DNA from: Candidatus Bathyarchaeum sp.
Lineage (GTDB): Archaea; Thermoproteota; Bathyarchaeia; Bathyarchaeales; Bathyarchaeaceae
DNA: 9,386 bases
Direction: 5' to 3'
NCBI GenBank assembly: GCA_004376385.1
Contig: SOJY01000204.1
Coordinates: 1 to 9,386, forward strand
This document shows, piece by piece, positions 1 through 6,204 of the stretch (its first letter is position 1; the number at the start of each line of letters is the position of its first letter). Position numbers and translations under genes: made by a program. The notes beneath the pieces are model-generated. The model worked only from the letters and a program-made list of their open reading frames with translations. It was not told the origin of the DNA and did no database searches.

Positions 1-2
1 TG

Positions 3-95
3 GCTGATTCTATAGTTTATAGCGCGAAGAGGGTGCGGGAATTGGCGCCAGAAGACTTTGGAATCTTGACGAATGATCTTCTACGAAAGCTTTAG
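3..95 (+). CDS. C-terminal end of an unrecognised protein (5' truncated by window edge)
   Basis: An open frame enters from the left edge and ends at TAG 93-95, leaving about 30 residues that end in NDLLRKL. The composition (many Lys, Arg, Glu and Leu, with a plausible SAKRVRELAPEDF stretch) looks like ordinary archaeal coding sequence rather than random frame. I do not recognise the family and too little remains to assign one. It is followed by almost 300 bases without a convincing gene, so it does not appear to be co-transcribed closely with rpl10e. That it is a real gene is inferred only from the open frame and its composition. Confidence 0.4.
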   Translation, partial: ADSIVYSAKRVRELAPEDFGILTNDLLRKL

Positions 96-329
96 ACCTG
101 ATTTGCATCCGAAAGACTATGACCTGTGGATATTGTATTATCAAGGGACAGTAAATGATGATTTGATGTTCTTGGCAAAGCCATGCTAATTGAAACGGTT
201 AAAAAATATAACATAATATATGCCTTCGACAGTAGACTTCTCAATGAATGCTATTATTTACTAACCGTAAAGGAAATCCGTAGAAATTGCCGCTTTTCAT
301 GATTCTTTGCAAATCAATGTTTCTTATAC
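96..329. other. AT-rich intergenic stretch, no convincing gene
   Basis: This stretch separates the truncated upstream gene from the rpl10e promoter. It contains a 38-codon open frame beginning at ATG 73 and ending at TAA 187-189, without a recognisable SD or family. There is a 7-bp inverted repeat (ACGGTTA 195-201 with TAACCGT 262-268, about 60 bp apart). An imperfect palindrome with TGATT and AATCA arms lies at 300-316, just upstream of the likely box A. I see no tRNA, C/D-box RNA or terminator that I can defend. Confidence 0.5.
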
Positions 330-346
330 AGAATAGTTTTTATAAT
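330..346 (+). promoter_or_regulatory. Archaeal promoter (BRE/box A) of rpl10e
   Basis: A purine-rich AGAATAG (330-336) is followed directly by TTTTTATAAT (337-346), resembling an archaeal BRE plus box A. Transcription would start about 25 nt further on, near 366-372, giving a leader of roughly 20 nt. That leader holds GAGG at 377-380, eight bases before the rpl10e ATG. The arrangement is seen directly; promoter activity is inferred. Confidence 0.55.
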
Positions 347-388
347 ATCTGTTTAACTATGATGGGCAGAGCAGATGAGGAATAGACA

Positions 389-886
389 ATGAAGGCTCGT
401 AACTATCGGGAGGTAAAGGGCCAGGCCTATACAAGGAAAAAGTATATCCGAGGCTCTCCTGTGTCAAAAATAGTGAAATTCACTATGGGCAACCCATCAG
501 GCAGCTACAATTATCAAGTCCGCTTGATCGCTGAGAAGGAAGTTCAGATTAGACACAACGCCTTGGAAGCTGCACGCATAGCCTCCAACAGGGTTCTCTC
601 AGAAAAACTGGGAAACAATTACCATTTGAAGATTTTACCTTATCCTCATGTTGTGCTCCGAGAAAACAAAATGATTTTTGGAGCCCACGCGGACCGACTT
701 CAAGACGGAATGAGAAATGCCTTTGGAAAAGCCATAGGACTCGCAGCCCGCGTGAAAACTGGGCAATCACTTATACTGGCTAACGTAAACGAGGATGGCC
801 TTGAACTTGCAACTCTGGCGCTAAAACGTGGAGGCGCCAAATTACCTACACCCTGTCGTGTAGTAATCAAGAAACTTGGAGATTAA
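389..886 (+). CDS. rpl10e: Large-subunit ribosomal protein L10e (uL16 family)
   Basis: This 165-residue protein is the archaeal/eukaryotic L10e, equivalent to bacterial L16. It sits near the A-site and central protuberance side of the 50S subunit and is important for late subunit maturation and tRNA handling. The sequence shows the family N-terminus MKARNYREVKGQAYTRKKYI, the NPSG stretch at residues 35-38, the segment rich in Ala, Arg and Asn (EAARIASNRVL), and the C-terminal GRxK-like region followed by RVKTGQSLILANV. Length is normal for archaeal L10e (about 165-180). ATG 389 has GAGG eight bases upstream and lies about 20 nt after a likely transcription start. It appears to be transcribed alone from the box A at 337-346, with a hairpin/T-rich region after its stop. 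No oddities. Confidence 0.97.
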   Translation: MKARNYREVKGQAYTRKKYIRGSPVSKIVKFTMGNPSGSYNYQVRLIAEKEVQIRHNALEAARIASNRVLSEKLGNNYHLKILPYPHVVLRENKMIFGAHADRLQDGMRNAFGKAIGLAARVKTGQSLILANVNEDGLELATLALKRGGAKLPTPCRVVIKKLGD

Positions 887-891
887 CTGAG

Positions 892-960
892 GGAGTAGAT
901 TTGCAGGGGTCTACCCATGAGGGCGGGACTTGCAATAACGAGATGCTCCTTACTTTGTTT
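892..960 (+). terminator. Alternative hairpins plus T-rich tract after rpl10e
   Basis: Starting six bases after the rpl10e stop, GG-a-GTAGA (892-899) can pair with TCTACCC (910-916). Alternatively, TTGCAGG (901-907) can pair with CTTGCAA (929-935), enclosing CCC/GGG (914-916 and 921-923) closed by an ATGA tetraloop. The two folds share bases and exclude each other. A pyrimidine-rich tract (CTCCTTACTTTGTTT, 946-960) follows, like archaeal T-rich termination sites. It could be the rpl10e 3' end or, if transcription starts upstream, a leader element of the PEP synthase gene. Pairing is seen; function is inferred. Confidence 0.35.
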
Positions 961-964
961 GATG

Positions 965-973
965 TTCATAAAT
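965..973 (+). promoter_or_regulatory. Possible box A of the PEP synthase gene
   Basis: TTCATAAAT at 965-973 resembles archaeal box A and lies about 27 bases before TTG 996. If used, the transcript would begin almost at the start codon, implying a leaderless or near-leaderless mRNA. This is a weak match, supported mainly by spacing. Confidence 0.3.
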
Positions 974-995
974 CAATCAATGGATATTATGGTGT

Positions 996-3608
996 TTGAA
1001 TTTGGTTTCTGAGAATTTGATCGTTAATATTGAGGAAGACATCGCTGCTGATGGACGATTTACAGGCGGAAAGGGTGCTAATTTAGCTAAACTGTTCCGT
1101 ATATTGGGAAAGGATAACGTTCCATATGCTGTAATGGTCACTACAGAATTCGCTAAGTTGCTACTCCACGAGCCGATAATTGTCGGCTTAGTAACAAAGT
1201 TGGATAATGCATTAGCTAAAGACGATGAGGACGAAGCTAGAAAGATTGCGGAGGAACTAATAACCTTTATCGAAAATATAAAGACACAACCAAAGCTCAT
1301 TGCATTATTAGAGAAAAAAATCGAGATGCTTAAGGCACGGGTTGGACGGAACAGGGTTGCCGTCAGAAGTTCCGGAATTACCGAGGACATGGCTACTGCC
1401 GCTTTTGCTGGGCAATTTGAAACGTATCTCAATGTTCACTTAGAATCTTCCAGTGTGATTAAGTATGTTTTGAAATGTATCGCTTCTGCCTTCGGCTGGA
1501 GAGTTGTAGACTACAGACAAGATTTACGCAAGAAAAAGATTCTAGACCTGTCAGAGGCTGAACTGCTTAAACAAGGTTTAATCTCTGTTGTCATCCAAAC
1601 CATGGTTGATTCCGAAAAGGCTGGAGTTGCTTTCTCCATAGACCCCAATACCGGCAACCGCAATGTAGGCGTAATTCAAGCAGTTTATGGCTTAGGAGAA
1701 CTGATAGTACAAGGAAAAGAAAGTGCCTCTTGGACTGCTTTTGTTAAAGAACCAGAAGTCAAAGTTCTCGGAACCCTTCCGCCCAAAGATCCTCAAAAAG
1801 AAATGCTTGTTTATGACGAGAAAACTAAAGAGAATCGTGAAGTTCCTGTTGGTTTACATGATCCTCGAGTAATCACTTTTGATGAGGCAAATCAGGTTGC
1901 TAATTTCGTTACAACTATAGAAAAGAATTACAAAAAACCAATGGACATAGAATATGCAATCGAAAATGGCAAAGTCTTCATAACGCAAGCTAGACCCGAA
2001 ACTGTTCACGCCACCCGAACAGTGCTGACTCTGTTCAAGCTTAAAGAGGAACCAAAAGCGGCTCCAATTTTTGTTGGTATACGTGTTGGAACAAAGATTG
2101 CGTCAGGTTCTGTCGTTAAAGCAGGGACTCCTGAAGAAGCTGTGAAGGAGATTGCAGAATTCAACAAGAAGGGCATAAAACCGATGCTTGTTACCTCCAT
2201 GACGACGCCAGACTGGGAAGTTGTTATGAGTCTCGAGAAAGTTTCTGCGATAATTTGTGAAAGAGGTAACCGGACATCTCATGCTGCTATAGTTTCTAGA
2301 GAACGAGGGATTCCATGTGCTGTTGGTGTTGTTGATGCCCTTAGCCTAGAAGACGGAGCCATGATCACCCTCGACTGTTCGACTGGTGAAGCGAGAATAT
2401 TCAAAGGTGAAATACCTTTTGAGGTACAAGAAATCGAGTTAAAGGAAATTCCCGAAACAGTCACAAAAGTCATGGTGAATATTGGCAGTCCCGCTGAGGC
2501 TTTGCATGTGAGTCAACTTCCCTCTCAGGGCAGTTCTCTTGTTCGAATCGAATTCATCGTATCAAGCGCAGAATTGCATCCTGTGTTTGCTTTGAGGGCT
2601 GACCAGCTTGGTCCTGAAAGGTGGGCTGATGACGTTAAGAAAAAATACCCGTTCGTCACGTCTTTAACTGATGAATATGTCAAAAGGCTAAAGACTGGTG
2701 TATCGATAATCGCTGGTGCATTCAAGCCTCGCAAGATTATTGTGAGATTCTCTGATTTCAAAACAAACGAGTATGCCTCTCTTCCGGGAGCAGTATATTA
2801 TGACATAAGCTGCAAGTGTGGCAAAAGCATATCTTTGAAACCACAGAAGAAATGTCCTGTCTGTGATTCAACAGCAATCGAGGTTAATAAGGTCGAACTT
2901 GAGTTCCAAGAAAGCAATCCTATGCTCGGCTTCAGAGGGGCTTCAAGATACATTGACGAGTTCTTCTGTGAGGCGTATGCGTTAGAACTTGAAGCTTTTA
3001 CAGAAGTACACAATCTAGGTTTGACAAACGCAATTCCAATGGTCCCCTTCATCAGGACAACTGTTGAAGCAGAAAAAGTGACTGAACTAATCAAAAACGC
3101 TTTTCAGAAAAAGGGACTAAAGATACCCGTCATCATCTTCATGGCTGAAGTTCCAAGCATCTGTATCATTCCAAAAACGTTTTCTAAATATTGTAACGGT
3201 TTCAGCATAGGAAGTAATGACCTCACTCAGCTAATCCTCGGAATAGATCGTGACAGCGAAAAAATCGCCTGGGAATTCGACGAATCTAACCCTGCAGTGA
3301 CCAAAGCCATCGAAATGCTGTGTGAAGGGGCTCATTCTATGACTCCAGCAAGAACTGTGGGCATCTGTGGTCAGGCACCAAGTGATCTCGGAAGAGATTT
3401 TCTAAAGTTCTTGACGATGCATCTTGATTCGATTGGCGTCAATCCCGACAAAGTTGTTGAAACTTTGCTCTCAGTAAAAGAGATAGAGACTGAACTGATC
3501 GAAGTTATTAAGAGAAACAACAAAGATTCCGTCAAAATAGCTAAGGAACTAGGTATAACTGAGGATAATTCCAAGTACTTGATCAAGAAATTTGCATCAG
3601 CGGTATGA
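996..3608 (+). CDS. ppsA: Phosphoenolpyruvate synthase with zinc-ribbon-like insertion
   Basis: Converts pyruvate, ATP and water to phosphoenolpyruvate, AMP and phosphate, the entry to gluconeogenesis; cytoplasmic. Of 870 residues, about 20-340 form the ATP-grasp nucleotide domain (GGKGAN 24-29, RSSGITEDM 124-132, GVAFSIDP 210-217, QARPET 331-336). About 360-470 form the swivelling domain with phosphohistidine His429 in RTSHAAIVSRERGIP. About 488-830 form the PEP/pyruvate TIM barrel (FSDFKTNEY 585-593, NPMLGFRGASRY 641-652, FMAEVPS 715-721, SIGSNDLTQ 737-745, GICGQAPS 789-796 with catalytic Cys791). Two features are odd: a roughly 35-residue insertion with Cys606, 608, 620 and 623 inside the barrel, and a C-terminal tail of about 40 residues. 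The usual PPGF motif near the N-terminus is replaced by NVPYAVMVTT. The start is uncertain: TTG 996 or TTG 1002. GGTG 991-994 is better spaced (7 nt) for TTG 1002. Both leave the conserved domain intact. Confidence 0.93.
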   Translation: MNLVSENLIVNIEEDIAADGRFTGGKGANLAKLFRILGKDNVPYAVMVTTEFAKLLLHEPIIVGLVTKLDNALAKDDEDEARKIAEELITFIENIKTQPKLIALLEKKIEMLKARVGRNRVAVRSSGITEDMATAAFAGQFETYLNVHLESSSVIKYVLKCIASAFGWRVVDYRQDLRKKKILDLSEAELLKQGLISVVIQTMVDSEKAGVAFSIDPNTGNRNVGVIQAVYGLGELIVQGKESASWTAFVKEPEVKVLGTLPPKDPQKEMLVYDEKTKENREVPVGLHDPRVITFDEANQVANFVTTIEKNYKKPMDIEYAIENGKVFITQARPETVHATRTVLTLFKLKEEPKAAPIFVGIRVGTKIASGSVVKAGTPEEAVKEIAEFNKKGIKPMLVTSMTTPDWEVVMSLEKVSAIICERGNRTSHAAIVSRERGIPCAVGVVDALSLEDGAMITLDCSTGEARIFKGEIPFEVQEIELKEIPETVTKVMVNIGSPAEALHVSQLPSQGSSLVRIEFIVSSAELHPVFALRADQLGPERWADDVKKKYPFVTSLTDEYVKRLKTGVSIIAGAFKPRKIIVRFSDFKTNEYASLPGAVYYDISCKCGKSISLKPQKKCPVCDSTAIEVNKVELEFQESNPMLGFRGASRYIDEFFCEAYALELEAFTEVHNLGLTNAIPMVPFIRTTVEAEKVTELIKNAFQKKGLKIPVIIFMAEVPSICIIPKTFSKYCNGFSIGSNDLTQLILGIDRDSEKIAWEFDESNPAVTKAIEMLCEGAHSMTPARTVGICGQAPSDLGRDFLKFLTMHLDSIGVNPDKVVETLLSVKEIETELIEVIKRNNKDSVKIAKELGITEDNSKYLIKKFASAV

Positions 3609-3609
3609 A

Positions 3610-3633
3610 GATTAAATAAACCTGATTAAATAT
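3610..3633 (+). promoter_or_regulatory. Tandem GATTAAAT repeats, possible box A pair for the dph2 operon
   Basis: The octamer GATTAAAT occurs at 3610-3617 and again at 3624-3631, with starts 14 bp apart, immediately after the ppsA stop codon. Each copy is box A-like (the second reads TTAAATAT at 3626-3633) and would place transcription starts near 3641 and 3655 respectively, giving a dph2 leader of about 55-70 nt. The repeats are seen directly; that they are promoters is inferred from composition and position. Confidence 0.4.
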
Positions 3634-3642
3634 TTTCAATGA

Positions 3643-3695
3643 TGGATCGTGAGTACGGATGCTCTGGCTTGCTGGAGCCACCCTATCCTGATCCA
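3643..3695 (+). promoter_or_regulatory. Nested inverted repeats in the dph2 leader region
   Basis: Three nested complementary pairs lie between ppsA and dph2: TGGATC 3643-3648 with GATCCA 3690-3695, GGAT 3657-3660 with ATCC 3685-3688, and TGGCT 3665-3669 with AGCCA 3676-3680 around a 6-nt loop. The innermost hairpin would be inside the dph2 leader if transcription starts near 3655. It could be a leader structure, an operator-like dyad, or chance. There is no T-run directly after it, so it does not look like a terminator. Confidence 0.3.
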
Positions 3696-3709
3696 ATAGT
3701 AAACTGTAG

Positions 3710-4723
3710 ATGAGAACAATGTCCTTCGATCTTGAAGAGAAGAGACTGAAAGAAGAAATAAAGAAACGAAAGCCTAAAATCGTGTTCTTGCAGCTTCCGG
3801 AAGGATTAAAACCCGAGGCTCCTCGCCTAGCCGCAGTTGTTGAGGAAGCCGGGGCTCTACCAATTGTCTCATCTGATCCATGTTACGGCGCCTGCGACAT
3901 AGCTGTTTCTGAAGCCAAAATTCTGGGTGCAGACCTCATAATTCATTACGGGCACACCCCCATGACCATGAATACTGATGTGCCAACTGTTTATGTTGAG
4001 GTAAGGGCGAAAATCAGCATCAAAGAAGCCGTAGCGAATGCCTTGCCTTATCTTGAATCTTGGAGCAAAATCGGTTTGGTCACAACGATTCAGCACGTCC
4101 ACCAATTAGACGAAGCAAAAAACCTGCTTGAGGCTTCCGGAAAAACCGTTTTGGTGGGCGATGCTGGCAGAGTTAAATATTCTGGGCAGGTGCTCGGATG
4201 TGATTTTAGCAACGCCCAATCTGTTTCGGAAAGTGTTGAGGCATTTCTTTTTGTTGGCGGCGGCAGATTTCACGCCATGGGTGTAGCTTTAGCCACGGAA
4301 AAGCCCACGATAATTGCTGATCCTTACGAAAAAATAGCGTATCCTATCCAAGATCAAGTTAGGAGGGTCATCATGCAACGTTGGGGTAACATATCTGAAG
4401 CAAAGGAAGCAAAGAGTTTTGGCATCTTGATAAGCTTGAAAAGTGGACAGATACGGCTGAGGGAAGCGATTAACATCAAAAAAAAACTTGAACACGGTGG
4501 ACTAACGGCTACATTACTTGCCCTCAGAGAAGTTACGCCCAGTGCCCTCATGCAGTTTCCCGGAATAGACGCGTTTGTAAATACTGCTTGCCCTCGCCTT
4601 TCCTTGGATGATGCACCAATTTTTCGTAAACCTCTTTTATCTCTTAACGAAACACTTGTTATGCTGGGAGAAATGAAATGGGAAGACCTGCTCAGAAGAG
4701 GCTGGTTCGGAAACGCGACCTAG
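3710..4723 (+). CDS. dph2: Diphthamide biosynthesis protein Dph2 (radical 3-amino-3-carboxypropyl transferase)
   Basis: Carries out the first step of diphthamide synthesis: it cleaves S-adenosylmethionine with a [4Fe-4S] cluster and transfers the 3-amino-3-carboxypropyl group to a histidine of elongation factor aEF2. The archaeal enzyme is a homodimer. The 337 residues match the family length. Motifs include FLQLPEGLK (26-34), DPCYGACD (56-63), HYGHTP (79-84), and the three separated cysteines expected to bind the cluster: Cys62 in YGAC, Cys164 in GCDF and Cys294 in NTACPRL. ATG 3719 (Met4) is an alternative start; it would number the first cluster cysteine 59, the number I recall for the Pyrococcus enzyme, and GATGAG lies just upstream. 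First gene of a four-gene overlapping operon; its 3' end contains the SD and start of the next gene. Confidence 0.95.
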   Translation: MRTMSFDLEEKRLKEEIKKRKPKIVFLQLPEGLKPEAPRLAAVVEEAGALPIVSSDPCYGACDIAVSEAKILGADLIIHYGHTPMTMNTDVPTVYVEVRAKISIKEAVANALPYLESWSKIGLVTTIQHVHQLDEAKNLLEASGKTVLVGDAGRVKYSGQVLGCDFSNAQSVSESVEAFLFVGGGRFHAMGVALATEKPTIIADPYEKIAYPIQDQVRRVIMQRWGNISEAKEAKSFGILISLKSGQIRLREAINIKKKLEHGGLTATLLALREVTPSALMQFPGIDAFVNTACPRLSLDDAPIFRKPLLSLNETLVMLGEMKWEDLLRRGWFGNAT

Positions 4724-5325
4724 AACGAGCGCTGTCAGAGATTGAAGCCCATCCGCTACCCAACGCTTACCTTGAGCAGTACACCACGCCCTCAAACGTG
4801 GCAGCAGAGACACTCTACCTGGCAGCGTACGTTTACGATGATATTATCGGTAAAACTGTGGTGGAGTTAGGTTGCGGTACGGGGAGATTAGCCATAGGCG
4901 CCGCTCTGTTGGGTGCAAGCGAAGTCTTCGGTGTCGATGTGGATGGGGTTGCGGTGAGGGTGGCACAAAAAAATGCGGAAATGCTGGGTGTGAAAGAAAA
5001 GACCCATTGGATCGTGGCAGATATTGATGTTGTTAAAGGAACTTTTGACACAACATTGCAGAATCCTCCATTTGGTGTTCAACGAAGAAGAGCTGATAGG
5101 CGGTTCATCACGAAGTCGCTAGAGTTAAGTAGCACAATTTACTCGTTTCATAAAGGCGGAGAAAGTAACCGAACCTTTATCAAAAGGTTTATTGAGGAGC
5201 ACGGCGGAAAAGTAACTACCATATTTCCACTGAACATGGAAATTCCGAGGATGTTTAAGTTTCACACAAAGAAAAAACGAAGTATTCATGTTGATCTGTA
5301 TCGAATAGAAGGAAAAAGTTTATGA
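4678..5325 (+). CDS. METTL5-like rRNA N6-adenine methyltransferase
   Basis: A 215-residue class I SAM-dependent methyltransferase. It shows the SAM-binding ELGCGTGRLAIGAALLGA segment (from residue 63), an acidic end of strand 2 (FGVDVD 84-89), and the N6-adenine signature NPPFG (129-133). EQYTTP at 33-38 and the ending KFHTKKKRSIHVDLYRI closely resemble human METTL5, which makes m6A in 18S rRNA. By homology this enzyme probably modifies the equivalent 16S rRNA adenine; that target is inferred. The start is unusual: ATG 4678 lies 46 nt inside dph2, but GGGAG at 4666-4670 (7-nt spacing) supports it and no later ATG, GTG or TTG precedes the conserved region. Its stop overlaps csl4 as ATGA, suggesting translational coupling. 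Confidence 0.9.
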   Translation: MGRPAQKRLVRKRDLERALSEIEAHPLPNAYLEQYTTPSNVAAETLYLAAYVYDDIIGKTVVELGCGTGRLAIGAALLGASEVFGVDVDGVAVRVAQKNAEMLGVKEKTHWIVADIDVVKGTFDTTLQNPPFGVQRRRADRRFITKSLELSSTIYSFHKGGESNRTFIKRFIEEHGGKVTTIFPLNMEIPRMFKFHTKKKRSIHVDLYRIEGKSL

Positions 5326-5921
5326 CACAATCTGAACGAAAGAGTGGGTTATTCGTTGTTCCCGGGGACCGTTTAGGCGTCATCGAAGAGTTTACGTCTG
5401 GACCCGGAACATACGTGGAAGGCGGAACTATCCACTCGAAAGTAACTGGGTGCACTCTGCTAGATATGTTGAACAAACAGGTCTCCGTGTATCCCCTTGT
5501 TAAGGCAGCAACCGTCCCACATGTTGGAAGCATAGTTACCGGATTGGTTTTAGATGTGAAAAGCAAGAATGCAGTTTTACGCATTTTTCAGATTGGAGAC
5601 AAAATGCTTTCCGGCTTTTTCAAGGGAATGTTGCATATCTCTGGTGTGAGTCACGGCTATGTGGACAACATGTTTAATGTCTGTAAATCAGGTGACATCA
5701 TGAGGGCGAAGGTGATTAGCACCGAAAACAGGTCTTTCTTTTTGTCGACAGCAGATAAAGATTTGGGAGTGATCTATGCCCTATGTTCACTATGTGGGCA
5801 TGTGCTACAACCGGGAAATCGTGGGATGGGATGCTCCAAATGCGGAAACTTTGAGAGGCGAAAGCTGTCTCCTGATTATGGAAAAGATACAACTCACAAG
5901 GGTGAGCAAATTGAAAGTTAA
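5322..5921 (+). CDS. csl4: Exosome complex RNA-binding subunit Csl4
   Basis: Csl4 is one of the two archaeal exosome cap proteins (with Rrp4). It sits on the Rrp41-Rrp42 hexameric ring and guides RNA for 3'-5' degradation or tailing; it also recruits the DnaG-like subunit. The 199 residues show the three expected parts. The N-terminal domain holds VVPGDRLGVIEEFTSGPGTY (12-31). A central S1 domain spans roughly residues 65-145 (VGSIVTGLVLDV, FFKGMLHISGVS, FLSTADKDLGV). The C-terminal zinc ribbon has Cys155, 158, 171 and 174 (CSLC, CSKC). It overlaps the methyltransferase by ATGA and rpoL by 11 nt, so the genes are almost certainly co-transcribed. A polar tail of about 20 residues follows the zinc ribbon and its end is shaped by the rpoL start region. 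Confidence 0.96.
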   Translation: MTQSERKSGLFVVPGDRLGVIEEFTSGPGTYVEGGTIHSKVTGCTLLDMLNKQVSVYPLVKAATVPHVGSIVTGLVLDVKSKNAVLRIFQIGDKMLSGFFKGMLHISGVSHGYVDNMFNVCKSGDIMRAKVISTENRSFFLSTADKDLGVIYALCSLCGHVLQPGNRGMGCSKCGNFERRKLSPDYGKDTTHKGEQIES

Positions 5922-6204
5922 TATTTTGAAAAAGACAGACAATGAACTAAAGATCGAAGTAGAAGGAGCGGGGCACTCACTTCTAAATATGCTACAAAAG
6001 ACCCTTTTGGAAGACGACACAATCGAGGTTGCTGGGTATCACATGCCACATCCACTCTTCGACAGCGGGATATTATATGTTCACACAAAAGAAAAACGAA
6101 AGCCGGAAGCCGTTATAAAAGAGGCAACCAAAAAAGTTCTTGATATCAGCAAGGCGTTCCAGAAATCTTTCAAGAAAGCATCTAAAGAGTATAAACAGAA
6201 ATAA
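5911..6204 (+). CDS. rpoL: DNA-directed RNA polymerase subunit L (Rpo11)
   Basis: RpoL, the counterpart of eukaryotic Rpb11/AC19, pairs with RpoD in the alpha-like platform that starts RNA polymerase assembly. The protein is 97 residues, normal for the family. It carries the alpha-motif sequence GHSLLNMLQKTLLEDD (21-36) followed by AGYHMPHPLF (41-50), which are diagnostic. The frame is open back to 5776, but that extension only reads through csl4. I chose TTG 5911 because GGTGA at 5901-5905 is spaced 5 nt from it and the protein then starts MKVNILKK, as in relatives; GTG 5902 is the alternative. It is the last gene of the dph2 operon, and its stop codon lies within the 5' arm of a strong hairpin. 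Confidence 0.95.
   Translation: MKVNILKKTDNELKIEVEGAGHSLLNMLQKTLLEDDTIEVAGYHMPHPLFDSGILYVHTKEKRKPEAVIKEATKKVLDISKAFQKSFKKASKEYKQK

Noticed and set aside
73..189. A 38-codon open frame, start MIFYESFRPDL
   Set aside because: It overlaps the end of the truncated upstream gene, has no SD and no recognisable family; it may be chance or decay of a former gene.
195..268. 7-bp inverted repeat ACGGTTA / TAACCGT in the left spacer
   Set aside because: The arms are about 60 bp apart in AT-rich DNA with no matching feature; expected by chance.
977..1432. Antisense open frame within ppsA (and similar antisense frames throughout ppsA, dph2 and pcna)
   Set aside because: They are low-complexity Ser/Leu/Phe-rich shadows of strongly conserved plus-strand genes, with no family resemblance.
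2811..2864. Possible intein or separate gene inside ppsA at the cysteine-rich insertion
   Set aside because: The insertion is only about 35 residues, in frame, and lacks any intein splicing motif, so it is an internal domain loop.
3639..3691. Possible C/D-box sRNA: ATGATGG at 3639-3645 and CTGA at 3688-3691
   Set aside because: Internal C'/D' boxes are poor and the flanks cannot form the terminal stem expected of a C/D kink-turn.
5776..5910. 5' extension of the rpoL frame back to ATG 5776
   Set aside because: It reads through the csl4 zinc ribbon in another frame, has no match to RpoL N-termini, and the SD GGTGA at 5901-5905 supports TTG 5911.
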